Positions 25,303-38,581 of a DNA stretch of 64,000 bases are shown here, one piece after another. Source of the DNA: Rhodocyclaceae bacterium (lineage in GTDB: Bacteria; Pseudomonadota; Gammaproteobacteria; Burkholderiales; Rhodocyclaceae); assembly GCA_030682175.1 (NCBI GenBank), contig JAUXOM010000111.1, positions 1 through 64,000 of the forward strand, read 5' to 3'. The notes beneath the pieces were generated by a model, which worked only from the letters and a program-made list of their open reading frames with translations, ran no database searches and was not told where the DNA came from. Every line of letters starts with the position of its first letter. Position 1 is the first letter of the stretch. The position numbers and the translations under genes are program-made.

Positions 25303-27119
25303 TACGAACGCACCAGCTCCTGCAGCGGCGGCGCCACCTTCAAGACTTCCTCGATGGTTGTCAGACCGGCGGCCACCTTGCGTGCGCCGGAAATGCGCAG
25401 GGGCTGCATCCCCGATTTGATGGCGCGTTCGCGGAAATGCGCCAGATCGGTATGGGCGGAAATCAGCGACTTCAATTCGGCCGTCAGCGGCATGATTTCA
25501 TACAGTCCCAGCCGGCCCTGATAGCCGGTCATGCGGCATTCAAGACAGCCCACCGGATGGTAAAGCTGCGCCGGCTTCTTGGATTTCCACGGCGCCACCA
25601 GGCCCTGCCAGAGCGCCGCATCCTCGGCGCGCAGCCCGCCGGCGGTCTTGCAGTGCGGGCAGAGCGTGCGCACCAGACGTTGCGCCATCACGCCGAGCAC
25701 CGTGGATTGCAACAGGTAAGGCGGCACGCCCAGGTCGAGCAGGCGGGTAATCGCCGTTGGCGCGTCGTTGGTATGCAGGGTCGATAGCACCAGATGGCCG
25801 GTCAGTGCCGCCTGGATCGCCATGTCGGCGGTTTCGACGTCGCGAATCTCGCCGACCATGATGATGTCGGGATCCTGCCGCATCAGGGTGCGGATGCCGG
25901 AAGCGAAGTCCATGCCAATATCCGCCAGCACCTGCACCTGGTTGAAGGCCGGCTCGATCATCTCGATCGGATCCTCCAGCGTGCAAACGTTCACTTCCTG
26001 GGTAGCCAGTTGCTTGAGCGTCGTGTACAGCGTGGTGGTCTTGCCCGATCCGGTCGGTCCGGTGACCAGGATGATGCCGTTGGGCTGGCTGGTCATGCTG
26101 TGCCAGTGCGCGGCATCTTCGGCGGAAAATCCCAGGTCGGCAAAATCGCGCACCAGCACTTCGGGGTCGAAGATGCGCATCACCAGTTTTTCGCCGAAGG
26201 CGGTGGGCAGGGTCGACAGGCGCAACTCGATTTCCTGGCCGTCGGGAGCGCGCGTCTTGATGCGCCCATCTTGCGGGCGACGCTTTTCCACCACGTCCAT
26301 GCGACCAAGAATCTTGATGCGACTGGTCATCGCATTCAGCACCGGCATGGGAATCTGATAGACCTGATGCAGCACGCCGTCGATGCGGAAGCGCACCACG
26401 CCCATGTCGCGGCGCGGCTCGATGTGAATGTCGGAGGCGCGCTGCTCGAAAGCGTACTGCCACAACCAGTCGACGATCATCACGACATGCTGGTCGTTGG
26501 CGTCGATGGACGCCTTGCCCTTGCCGAGTTCGACCAGTTGTTCAAAATTGGAAATGCCGGTGCGCGCGACGTCGCCGCGCTTCATGGCACCCTTCACCGA
26601 CTTCGCCATGGTGTAGAACTCGACCTGGTAACGGGCGATGTCCTCCGGGTTGGCGATGACCAGCCGGATCTCCTTCTTCAGGATCGGCTTGAGTTCATTC
26701 ACCCAGCTGCGCAGAAATGGCTCGGCGGTGGCGATCACCACTTCTTCGGCACGCACTTCCAGCGGCAGGATGCGGAAGCGCGTCGCATACGCGCTGCTCA
26801 TCACGTCGGTGACAGCCGTCAGGTTCACCTTGAGCGGGTCGATATGATAGTAGTCCAGCTCGCTCCACCCGGCCAGCCATTCAGTCAGCATATCGAGGTC
26901 GAGCACCCGGTGGGGTGGCTCCAGCGATTTCCAGCGCTGCTCGGCAATGACGCTCAACGGGTGGCGATCACCGCGGTAATAGCGGCGTTCCTGGCGGAAT
27001 AGCTCAGCCTCGGCGCGCGGCACCTGGCCCGCTTCAATCAGTGCATCAACGATCTCGGGGAGGGCCAACCGGTGTTCGGCGACATGTTTGGTGGCAACGG
27101 AAGCGTCGGGAGCGGTCAT
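25302..27119 (-). CDS. GspE/PilB-family type II secretion/pilus-type ATPase
   Basis: Hexameric cytoplasmic ATPase of 605 residues. A divergent N-terminal domain (1-180) precedes a GspE core with Walker A GPTGSGKTT, Asp box TLEDPIEMIEP, Walker B MVGEIRDVETADMA and His box TGHLVLSTLHTNDA. A C-x2-C...C-x2-C zinc site follows (CPHC, CLEC). No pilin, secretin or platform gene is adjacent, so its machine is encoded elsewhere. Its only partner here is the translationally coupled cyclase. The N-terminus shows no clear RxGxxL c-di-GMP motif as in MshE. Confidence 0.92.
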   Translation of the reverse strand: MTAPDASVATKHVAEHRLALPEIVDALIEAGQVPRAEAELFRQERRYYRGDRHPLSVIAEQRWKSLEPPHRVLDLDMLTEWLAGWSELDYYHIDPLKVNLTAVTDVMSSAYATRFRILPLEVRAEEVVIATAEPFLRSWVNELKPILKKEIRLVIANPEDIARYQVEFYTMAKSVKGAMKRGDVARTGISNFEQLVELGKGKASIDANDQHVVMIVDWLWQYAFEQRASDIHIEPRRDMGVVRFRIDGVLHQVYQIPMPVLNAMTSRIKILGRMDVVEKRRPQDGRIKTRAPDGQEIELRLSTLPTAFGEKLVMRIFDPEVLVRDFADLGFSAEDAAHWHSMTSQPNGIILVTGPTGSGKTTTLYTTLKQLATQEVNVCTLEDPIEMIEPAFNQVQVLADIGMDFASGIRTLMRQDPDIIMVGEIRDVETADMAIQAALTGHLVLSTLHTNDAPTAITRLLDLGVPPYLLQSTVLGVMAQRLVRTLCPHCKTAGGLRAEDAALWQGLVAPWKSKKPAQLYHPVGCLECRMTGYQGRLGLYEIMPLTAELKSLISAHTDLAHFRERAIKSGMQPLRISGARKVAAGLTTIEEVLKVAPPLQELVRS

Positions 27120-27196
27120 GAACCGGGACTATACCGCCAAAACGCAGTTTCAGAGGAAGCTGAAGCCGCGTTGTTAGCGGGCGTTAAGCCGCAACT

Positions 27197-27221
27197 AAAA
27201 GTCGGCGCTGGCGGGACGGCG
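27197..27221 (+). repeat. R1 repeat upstream of the ankyrin gene
   Basis: Full 25-base match to the R1 consensus with extended similarity upstream to the rsxC copy (both have GTTTCAGAG and AACTAAAAG). The 27120-27433 gap holds this repeat and a leader; no gene seen. Confidence 0.85.
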
Positions 27222-27433
27222 CGGCAGAGCGGAGCGACCAATTGTGAAGGAAATACTACGAGACAGGATAGCGTCAGGATGGCGCGGATTGCTTTCGAGG
27301 ATGGGCGGGGCAGCGCGCAAACTTGATTCCCTGCATTCGCGTTAGCAGTTTCATGCAACTTCTGCGAACATTCACCACTCTGTAAACCACCAAGCGAAAC
27401 GGCAACTGCGTTCGATGTGCAAAAGGCATCCAA

Positions 27434-28216
27434 ATGAAACATCCTCTTTTTGAAAGCCTGGGCGTTCGCTACCCCGCTCATTTGGAAAAGGGTTTTGACC
27501 GCGTCCTGACAAGGATCGAGCAACTTTGGGGCAAACCGGAAATCGGGGATTATTTCAGCGAGCTGCTGATGGACGCGCGTGGCGGCAGAAAGGGATTTCC
27601 GAAAGAGGTAATGAAGGAAATCATGATGCTGAGAGAACTCGGCGAATTGGCAACACTCCGGGAGGCGGAGAAAACAGAAGATGCAATGCGCGAACTTGAA
27701 CGGCGCGGCGTCGGCCTGAGAAAAGAGAATTTCTTGCGTGCCTTGCGTGATGGCGACCGCGAGCTGATTGACCTGTTTATCCGCTCGAACTTCAACATCG
27801 AAACCTACGATGAGGACCGGAATACACCTCTGATGCTTGCCTTGAAAAAGGGCCACACCGTGGTTGCAAAAATTCTTCTGGATGCCGGGGCGGATGTAAA
27901 TTCGAGGGACAAGCTGGGGCTGACCCCACTGCTGATCGCTTGCGGCAAAACGACTCACGGCTACCAGGCCATTGCCGCGGCATTGATCAAGAAAGGCGCT
28001 CAGATCAATGTACGCGACAGCCTGGGATTTACGCCGCTGTTGCTCGCGCTTTCGGGCGGCAGCAGCGCAATTGCCAAACTCCTCATTGAGCGAGGCGCTG
28101 ACGTTTCGGCCTGCACGAGAAAGGGAGAAACCGTTCTATCCTTGGCAAAACACTCCAACGCCCCTGAAAGTGTCGGCATCGTCGAACTGCTTATCAGCAT
28201 GGGGATACGACAATAA
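27434..28216 (+). CDS. Ankyrin-repeat protein
   Basis: 260 residues, no signal peptide, so probably cytoplasmic. An N-terminal helical region (1-95) is followed by about four ankyrin repeats (from about residue 98), recognised by NTPLMLALKKGHTVVAKILL-DAGADVN, GLTPLLIACG and GFTPLLLALSGGSSAIAKLL-IERGADV. Protein-protein interaction is the expected role; the partner is unknown. Codon use is less GC-biased at third positions than its neighbours, which may indicate transfer. It converges with the DNA glycosylase gene. Confidence 0.85.
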   Translation: MKHPLFESLGVRYPAHLEKGFDRVLTRIEQLWGKPEIGDYFSELLMDARGGRKGFPKEVMKEIMMLRELGELATLREAEKTEDAMRELERRGVGLRKENFLRALRDGDRELIDLFIRSNFNIETYDEDRNTPLMLALKKGHTVVAKILLDAGADVNSRDKLGLTPLLIACGKTTHGYQAIAAALIKKGAQINVRDSLGFTPLLLALSGGSSAIAKLLIERGADVSACTRKGETVLSLAKHSNAPESVGIVELLISMGIRQ

Positions 28217-28238
28217 GCATGAATCGCCCGCCAGGAAA

Positions 28239-28751
28239 TTACTCGAAAATATCCAGTCCTTCCCGCCATGCCGCCAGCTTGCGCTCGAAGCTCCAGGTGG
28301 CATTGGCCGGACTGGTGGACGGCAGGATCAGCGTCTCGAAACCCAGCGCGGCGAGTTGTGGCGCAAACCGCCCGGCCAGCTGACCGTTGAAGCAGACCCG
28401 CTGCAAGGCGGGAAATCCGCCGGCACGCCGTCCAGCCAGCGCCGACTTTTGCAGGGCAGCGAAATCGTTGGGAATGGCGTTGTGAATCGCGCTGTCGAGA
28501 CTGCCTGCCCGCTCGCATTCACCATAGACATCCCAGATGGCGATGCCCGCGGTGCGCACTGCCTGTTGGCGCGCCGGGTAATCCAGCGCCGGCAGCGGCT
28601 GTTCCAGCAGCGCGCCGAGAATCTTCCAGAACTGGTTCTGCCGGTGGGCGTAATACTGTTGCAGCGCCAGCGAGGCCGTGGACGGAAAAGAGCCCAGGAT
28701 CAGCACCCGGGCTCTTTCATCCATGATCGGGGGCAGGCCCCGCAGTTTCAT
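28239..28751 (-). CDS. DNA-deoxyinosine (hypoxanthine) glycosylase, UDG superfamily
   Basis: 170 residues; the family-6 uracil-DNA-glycosylase-like signature ARVLILGSFPSTASL, the QYYAHRQNQFWKIL helix, and C-terminal LPSTSPANA identify it as the hypoxanthine-DNA glycosylase type that removes deaminated bases. An R1 repeat encodes KSALAGRRAG in mid-protein (28426-28450). The gene starts one base after the htpG stop and is probably co-transcribed with it. Confidence 0.85.
   Translation of the reverse strand: MKLRGLPPIMDERARVLILGSFPSTASLALQQYYAHRQNQFWKILGALLEQPLPALDYPARQQAVRTAGIAIWDVYGECERAGSLDSAIHNAIPNDFAALQKSALAGRRAGGFPALQRVCFNGQLAGRFAPQLAALGFETLILPSTSPANATWSFERKLAAWREGLDIFE
28426..28450 (-). 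repeat. R1 repeat inside the DNA glycosylase gene
   Basis: Minus-strand full match (one difference, GGCTGGACGGCG) read in the frame K-S-A-L-A-G-R-R, different from the frame used in rsxC and scpA. Confidence 0.8.
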
Positions 28752-28752
28752 T

Positions 28753-30696
<1,944 letters not shown>

Positions 30697-30735
30697 GCGG
30701 ACGATTCTCCTGAAAGCGAAAATAATTACCTTGGC

Positions 30736-30764
30736 GATGTTGTGGCCAAGTGCGAATTTTCAAG
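30736..30764 (-). promoter_or_regulatory. Candidate sigma-32 promoter of htpG
   Basis: On the minus strand CTTGAAA (30758-30764), an exact sigma-32 -35 sequence that includes the greB stop codon, is followed after 12 bases by CCACAACAT, a partial match to the CCCCAT-type -10. HtpG is a known heat-shock gene. Confidence 0.5.
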
Positions 30765-31329
30765 AGTCGTAGCTGATTTCGATGATTTCCATTTCGCGCG
30801 GGCCGGCCGGGCTGTGGAATTTCACGATGTCGCCCTCCCGCGCCTTGAGCAGGGCGCGCGCCAGTGGCGAGATCCAGCTGATCGCACCCGTAACGGGATC
30901 TGCCTCGTCGACCCCGACAATGCGGTAGCTTGCCTCAATGCTTTTTTCGGCATCCTGATACGCAACCGTCACCATGGCGCCGAAAAACACCTGATCGAGA
31001 TTCGACTGATGTGCCGGGTCAACCACTTCGGCGTTGTCGAGGCGCTTGGTCAGATAACGCAGACGTCGATCGATCTCGCGCAGACGCTTCTTGCCGTAGA
31101 TGTAGTCGCCATTTTCCGAACGGTCGCCATTGCTGGCTGCCCAGGACACTACTTGCACCAGTTGCGGCCGCTCCACCTTCACCAATTGTTCGAACTCCGC
31201 GCGCAGTGCGGCATGCCCGGCCGGCGTCAGATAATTTTTGGACCCGGCAGGCAATGACGACGCACCGACGGGTTCTTCACCGTCGTCGTCTTCGCCAGAT
31301 TCGTTTTCACGCACAAAAGCCTTGTTCAT
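30760..31329 (-). CDS. greB: Transcription elongation factor GreB
   Basis: Rescues backtracked RNA polymerase by stimulating transcript cleavage. 189 residues with an acidic N-terminal extension (ENESGEDDDGEE), coiled coil with the catalytic acidic tip (NGDRSENGDYIYGKKRLREI, the GreB form) and the FKBP-like C-terminal domain (GDIVKFHSPAGPREMEI). ATG at 31329 taken; an in-frame GTG at 31344 is the alternative, neither with a strong Shine-Dalgarno. Confidence 0.94.
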   Translation of the reverse strand: MNKAFVRENESGEDDDGEEPVGASSLPAGSKNYLTPAGHAALRAEFEQLVKVERPQLVQVVSWAASNGDRSENGDYIYGKKRLREIDRRLRYLTKRLDNAEVVDPAHQSNLDQVFFGAMVTVAYQDAEKSIEASYRIVGVDEADPVTGAISWISPLARALLKAREGDIVKFHSPAGPREMEIIEISYDS

Positions 31330-31382
31330 TTTCAGGTTATTCACTTGATCAAAGCCGCTATTATGCGGCGCTCAGCAACATT

Positions 31383-31407
31383 CGCCGTACCACCAGCGCC
31401 GACTTTT
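31383..31407 (-). repeat. R1 repeat in the greB/MFS divergent region
   Basis: Minus-orientation full copy (one difference) ending 3 bases before the MFS start codon, so it forms the immediate 5' leader of that gene. Confidence 0.8.
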
Positions 31408-31410
31408 ACC

Positions 31411-32619
31411 ATGCAAGCAAACTGGAGAACCCCCGCCCTCGTCCTCATCTGCGGCGGCCTGATACTGACGCTGGCGATGGGCGTACGCCACGGCTTCGGC
31501 CTGTTCCTGCAGCCGATGACGCTGGCGCATGGTTGGGGACGTGAGACGTTTGCCTTCGCACTGGCGATGCAGAACCTGCTGTGGGGCATCACGCAGCCGC
31601 TCACCGGCCTGATCGCCGACCGCTACGGCGCCGGCAAGGTACTGGTGGTCGGCTCCGTGCTCTACGTGTTGGGGCTGATCGGCATGGCCTATGCTACCAG
31701 CAGCACCGGTTTTGTTTTTTCCGCCGGCATCCTGATCGGCATCGGGCTATCCGGCACCACTTTCAGCATCATCTATGGCGTGCTCGGTCGCATCACGCCG
31801 CCGGAAAAGCGCAGCATGGCGCTCGGCATCGCCGGCGCGGCCGGCTCCTTCGGCCAGTTCGCCCTGTTGCCGGTATCGCAGTCGCTGATCAGCGGCTTCG
31901 GCTGGCTTGAAGCCTTGTTGATCCTCGCCGCCATCGCCGCACTGATGGCGCCCCTTTCCGCCGTGCTGGCCGAGCCGCACCGCGATCTCGCCGCCGACCG
32001 CCACCCGCAATCGGCCTGGAGCGCGATTCAGGAGGCGTTCGCCCACAACGGCTTCAAGCTGCTGACCCTGGGCTATTTCGTCTGCGGTTTTCAGGTGGTA
32101 TTCATCGGTGTGCACCTGCCCGCCTACCTCTCCGACCAAGGCCTGACGGCCAACGTCGGCGTGACCTGTCTGGCGTTGATCGGCCTCTTCAACATCTTTG
32201 GCACATTGACCGCCGGCTGGCTGGGCGCCCGCCACAGCAAGAAACATCTGCTCGCCGGCATCTATCTCACGCGCAGCATCGTCATTATCGCCTTCCTCGC
32301 CGCGCCGCTGACGCCGACCTCCGCCTACCTGTTCGCCATGGCCATCGGCTTTTTGTGGTTGTCTACCGTGCCATTGACCAATGGCATTGTTGCGCAGGTG
32401 TTTGGTGTTGCCTATCTGTCAATGCTCGGCGGCTTTGTCTTCTTCAGCCATCAGATCGGCAGCTTCCTCGGCGCCTGGCTTGGCGGTGTCCTGTTCGACA
32501 GCACCGGCAGCTACGACATCGTCTGGGGCATCATCATCGGGCTCGGCGTACTGGCGATGGCGATCAATCTGCCGATCGACCAGCGGCCCGTGGCCAGACT
32601 CGCGGAACAACCCGCGTGA
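31411..32619 (+). CDS. MFS transporter
   Basis: Twelve-helix secondary carrier of 402 residues. The A-loop motif is GLIADRYGAGKVLVVGS, with the related TAGWLGARHSKKHLLAG between helices 8 and 9. The opening ILTLAMGVRHGFGLFLQPM is shared with many OFA/monocarboxylate-type carriers, but the substrate is not readable. The start at 31411 (MQANW) follows the R1 repeat directly; the frame is open further upstream through the repeat (to 31345), which is judged non-coding. Its stop abuts the stop of the convergent kinase gene. Confidence 0.88.
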   Translation: MQANWRTPALVLICGGLILTLAMGVRHGFGLFLQPMTLAHGWGRETFAFALAMQNLLWGITQPLTGLIADRYGAGKVLVVGSVLYVLGLIGMAYATSSTGFVFSAGILIGIGLSGTTFSIIYGVLGRITPPEKRSMALGIAGAAGSFGQFALLPVSQSLISGFGWLEALLILAAIAALMAPLSAVLAEPHRDLAADRHPQSAWSAIQEAFAHNGFKLLTLGYFVCGFQVVFIGVHLPAYLSDQGLTANVGVTCLALIGLFNIFGTLTAGWLGARHSKKHLLAGIYLTRSIVIIAFLAAPLTPTSAYLFAMAIGFLWLSTVPLTNGIVAQVFGVAYLSMLGGFVFFSHQIGSFLGAWLGGVLFDSTGSYDIVWGIIIGLGVLAMAINLPIDQRPVARLAEQPA

Positions 32620-35031
32620 TCAGCTGACCTGCTTGATCGCCAGCAAGGCCTGATTGCGCAGGGTCTTGAGGAGCGCCAACTCCTTTTCCGGAATGTTGAT
32701 CGAGCCGGGCCTGTCCTTGTCGCAGTAAATCAATGCCACCGACTTCCCCTTGATGTTGAGGGGAAACAACACGAAGGTCTTGGCGGGTATGCGCTCGCGA
32801 AACCATTGCGGCACCTTGTCGGCGATTTTCGGGTCGTCGATATCATTGATGATGATATCGACACCACGCCCCGTCGCCAGCAGAAAGACATCGTCCATCT
32901 GACTGCCGAGCGGAAAGCGGAACTGCCGCACCAGTTCATTGACGTCCGGCCCAAAGCCGAAGCGCCCCGCCATGCGGCCGGTCTTGACATCACGCAGGGC
33001 GAGCAATACCCGCTTGAAACCCATCGCCCGGTAGATGGTTTCGAGAATGATGCGCAAGATGTCATTGAGCGCAAAATCGTCCACCAGCGAGTTGCTGATG
33101 TCCTGAATGCCGGCGGTCAGGACGGCCTGCGCGTCATCCGGCACCCCGGCAATGGCGGTGTCCTCCAGCCCGTCGAGCAGGGCCGAATCGCCCAGCAGGG
33201 TATCGGCCAGTTGATCATGTGCGGCGGCAACCGGCGGCGACAGGCATTCGTCGGCACCCGCCACACCACTGGCAAAGGCAGCCACATGGCGCGCGAACGT
33301 ACTTTGCTTGATGTTTACGCGCAAAACCGCAGCAAGCTGGACCAATTCCACCATGGAATTTTCCACGGCGGTTTGCACCTGTCGGTCGCTGACCTGGAGG
33401 CTCGCACCGAAGCGCTGGCTGATCTTGCGCAGCACCAGATCACGTTGCTCGGGTGGCGTGCCGCTCACCAGATCACACAGTTCGTTGCCAAAGGCAGCTG
33501 CGACATGCAAGGCTTCCCGGGTGGTATTGGGCTTGCGCAGTTCATCCACCGGCAAAGGCCGCATGCTTTCAATGATGGTCGATGGGAAACCCCAGCTCCC
33601 GGCGATACCGATCCCCAGATCATCGTAGGAAATGCCCAGGATCGCCGTCGCCGCGGAGCGCTCCGAAAGTTTCCTGTATTGCACCAGCTTGTTGATCTCC
33701 TCGACCTCCTCGGGAAAATAGTATTGCGCCAGCAGTTTCCCGAGACCATGGAACAGTGCGCAGATGAAGGCCTCCTCACCCTGGCGTCCCAGCAGGGGGC
33801 TTTTGCAGATGTCTTTCGCGACCAGGCCGGCCAGGTTGGCGCGCAAAAAGGCTTCTTTCAACTCGCGCGCATTGGCCTTGTCTTGCAGATGCTCGAACAG
33901 CAACACCGTCAGGGCAATATTGCGAATGGTGTCGAAACCGAGCACGATCACGGCGCGTGACACGGTGCTGATGTTGCCGCCGCCGACCTGACGGTAATAA
34001 GCCGAATTCACCAGCCGCAAAATCTTGTTGGTGAGTGCATAGTCCTTGAGGATGGTGTCCGACAGCGCCGAGACACTCTCACCCTCCGCCGCGGTCAGTT
34101 TGTTGATGGCCGATACTGATTCGGAGAGTGCCGGAAAGTCGGACTTGTGGCGCATGCGCCGCAACAGGAATTCAAGCGTATCGCCCTGCGCTTTTGCCGT
34201 CTGGACGGCGACCTGCTCAACTGAACCAGCGCCGAGAAAACCGTTCAAGGCATCACGCAATTCGACAGCGCTGGCATAGCGCCGGGATGGATCGAGAGCG
34301 CAGGCGCGCAGGATGATGCCGCCCAGTCGCGGGTCGATGGGCGGCGCCTGGGGCAAGGTCACCGGCTCGCAGGCAATGCGATAGAGGATCGAATCGACCG
34401 TTCCGCCATCGAAAACCCGCTTCCCGGTAAGCATTTCCAGCAAGACCAGCCCGGCCGCAAAGACATCGACCTGGGGCGTAACCCGTTGCAGGGTGATGTA
34501 TTCAGGGGCCAGATAGGGCGGGGTGCCCATCAGCGCTTCGCCTTCCGGCTTGCCTGCGCCAGACACTGGCGAAGCGATGCCGAAATCCATCACGCGCGGC
34601 GCACCGTCGCGGGCGTCAAGCAGAATGTTGGATGGTTTGAGATCACGGTGGATGATGCCCATGGCGTGCGCCTCGGCCAGCACATCGGCAATCTGCAGCA
34701 TCAGTGTGGCAGCCCGGATGACCGGCAAGGGCCCTTCGCCCTTCAGGACATCGGCGAGATTCCTGCCAACGACTCGCTCGAATACCAGGTAGGGATCGCC
34801 GTCCTGCTCGCCGGCATCGTAAATCGGCACCACATGGGGGTGACGAAATCGGCCCACCATGCGTGCCTCGTCAAGCAACAGCGCATTGCGCGCCGGATCG
34901 GCTCGTGAAAAATGCAGCGTCTTGATTGCCACCTCACGCTGCAACTGCGGATCCCAGGCGAGATAGACAACGCTTTGCGCGCCGCGCCCCAGTTCACCGC
35001 GAATTTCAAAGCGGCCAATGTTCTTTTCCAT
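32620..35031 (-). CDS. Serine/threonine protein kinase fused to HDOD and GAF domains
   Basis: 803 residues. Kinase domain about 8-265: glycine loop GELGRGAQSVVY, Lys37, catalytic HRDLKPSN (Asp130), DFG at 149-151, and GTPPYLAPE. HDOD domain about 285-490 (FPALSESVSAINKLTAAEGE, LRLVNSAYY, ALFHGLGKLLAQYYFPEEVE). C-terminal GAF-like domain about 640-800 (SLVDDFALNDILRIILETIY). No membrane helix. HDOD domains serve in signalling scaffolds and GAF domains bind small ligands; the combination suggests a ligand-controlled kinase. Substrates unknown; no dedicated phosphatase gene nearby. Confidence 0.9.
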   Translation of the reverse strand: MEKNIGRFEIRGELGRGAQSVVYLAWDPQLQREVAIKTLHFSRADPARNALLLDEARMVGRFRHPHVVPIYDAGEQDGDPYLVFERVVGRNLADVLKGEGPLPVIRAATLMLQIADVLAEAHAMGIIHRDLKPSNILLDARDGAPRVMDFGIASPVSGAGKPEGEALMGTPPYLAPEYITLQRVTPQVDVFAAGLVLLEMLTGKRVFDGGTVDSILYRIACEPVTLPQAPPIDPRLGGIILRACALDPSRRYASAVELRDALNGFLGAGSVEQVAVQTAKAQGDTLEFLLRRMRHKSDFPALSESVSAINKLTAAEGESVSALSDTILKDYALTNKILRLVNSAYYRQVGGGNISTVSRAVIVLGFDTIRNIALTVLLFEHLQDKANARELKEAFLRANLAGLVAKDICKSPLLGRQGEEAFICALFHGLGKLLAQYYFPEEVEEINKLVQYRKLSERSAATAILGISYDDLGIGIAGSWGFPSTIIESMRPLPVDELRKPNTTREALHVAAAFGNELCDLVSGTPPEQRDLVLRKISQRFGASLQVSDRQVQTAVENSMVELVQLAAVLRVNIKQSTFARHVAAFASGVAGADECLSPPVAAAHDQLADTLLGDSALLDGLEDTAIAGVPDDAQAVLTAGIQDISNSLVDDFALNDILRIILETIYRAMGFKRVLLALRDVKTGRMAGRFGFGPDVNELVRQFRFPLGSQMDDVFLLATGRGVDIIINDIDDPKIADKVPQWFRERIPAKTFVLFPLNIKGKSVALIYCDKDRPGSINIPEKELALLKTLRNQALLAIKQVS

Positions 35032-35170
35032 GGTTATCTGGCCAGGGTCATATCACACAATTTCAGGCTCTCAGTCTTTGTCGCAGCGCCGATCCGGGTC
35101 AAAGCACGCTTAGTTTCTACTGCCGGCCATAGTACATTGATTGACACGAGGACACATCCACCGCTGCTTT

Positions 35171-35189
35171 ACAGCAAGGTTTTTGCTGT
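35171..35189. promoter_or_regulatory. Inverted repeat in the alaS leader
   Basis: ACAGCAA (35171-35177) and TTGCTGT (35183-35189) form perfect 7-base arms with a GGTTT loop, 48 bases before the alaS ATG; TAAAAT follows at about 35200 as a possible -10. Could be an operator or RNA hairpin. E. coli AlaRS binds its own promoter, but the sites are not comparable by eye. Confidence 0.35.
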
Positions 35190-35236
35190 CGGCTTCGCGT
35201 AAAATCGCTACTTTGTTTCTCATTCCACGCCATGCC

Positions 35237-37858
<2,622 letters not shown>

Positions 37859-37872
37859 GAAAGAATCAAGCC

Positions 37873-38502
37873 ATGTTCGACATCCAGCATTACGCCAGTT
37901 TCATCGCCGCGGTCCTGATCTTCCAGTTGATTCCCGGGCCGGGAACATTTGCGATTCTTGCCGCGACCGGACGCCATGGCGTTTCCGGCGGCATGGCCGC
38001 CGTTGCCGGCACACTGGTCGGCGATGCGGTGTGGATGCTGGGAGCCGCACTGGGCCTGGCTGCGCTGCTGCAACTCCATCCGGAAATATTTGGCGCACTA
38101 CAGATGTTCGGCGCCGGCTACCTGTGCTGGATCGGCTTGCAGTTGCTGCGCAAGCCGACCGCGCCCCGCGCCGCAACACCACCGGCCCAACAGGCCTGGA
38201 GCAGTTTCCGCCGTGCGCTGACAATTTGCCTGACCAACCCGAAGGCCATGCTGTTCTTTGTCGCCTTCTTTCCGTTGTTCATCAGCACCGCTGCGTCAGC
38301 AACCACGCTGGCGGCGCTGCTCCTGCATGTCACTGTTATCAGCCTGCTCTATCAGACAGTTCTGGTCTTTTCCGGCCATTGGGCTGCACAACGACTGGCG
38401 CGCATGGACTGGTTGCGGGCTCTTGCACGACGCCTGGCGGGTGTGGCCCTGATCGGTTTTGGAGTAAAACTTGCAATGGATGACACCAACCAGGCGAACT
38501 AA
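37873..38502 (+). CDS. LysE/RhtB-family amino acid exporter
   Basis: Inner-membrane exporter of 209 residues with six predicted helices, N-terminal IPGPGTFAILAATGRHGVSG and the central LTNPKAMLFFVAFFPLFI typical of LysE/RhtB. The exported amino acid is not evident. It lies 14 bases after alaS and is probably co-transcribed. Confidence 0.87.
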   Translation: MFDIQHYASFIAAVLIFQLIPGPGTFAILAATGRHGVSGGMAAVAGTLVGDAVWMLGAALGLAALLQLHPEIFGALQMFGAGYLCWIGLQLLRKPTAPRAATPPAQQAWSSFRRALTICLTNPKAMLFFVAFFPLFISTAASATTLAALLLHVTVISLLYQTVLVFSGHWAAQRLARMDWLRALARRLAGVALIGFGVKLAMDDTNQAN

Positions 38503-38581
38503 GTCTTGGGCCGCGCGGCAGGGACTTGCGGCAAAGGGATGTTTCGTTTATAACGTCGTATTTTTGTCGGGCGGAGCAAAG

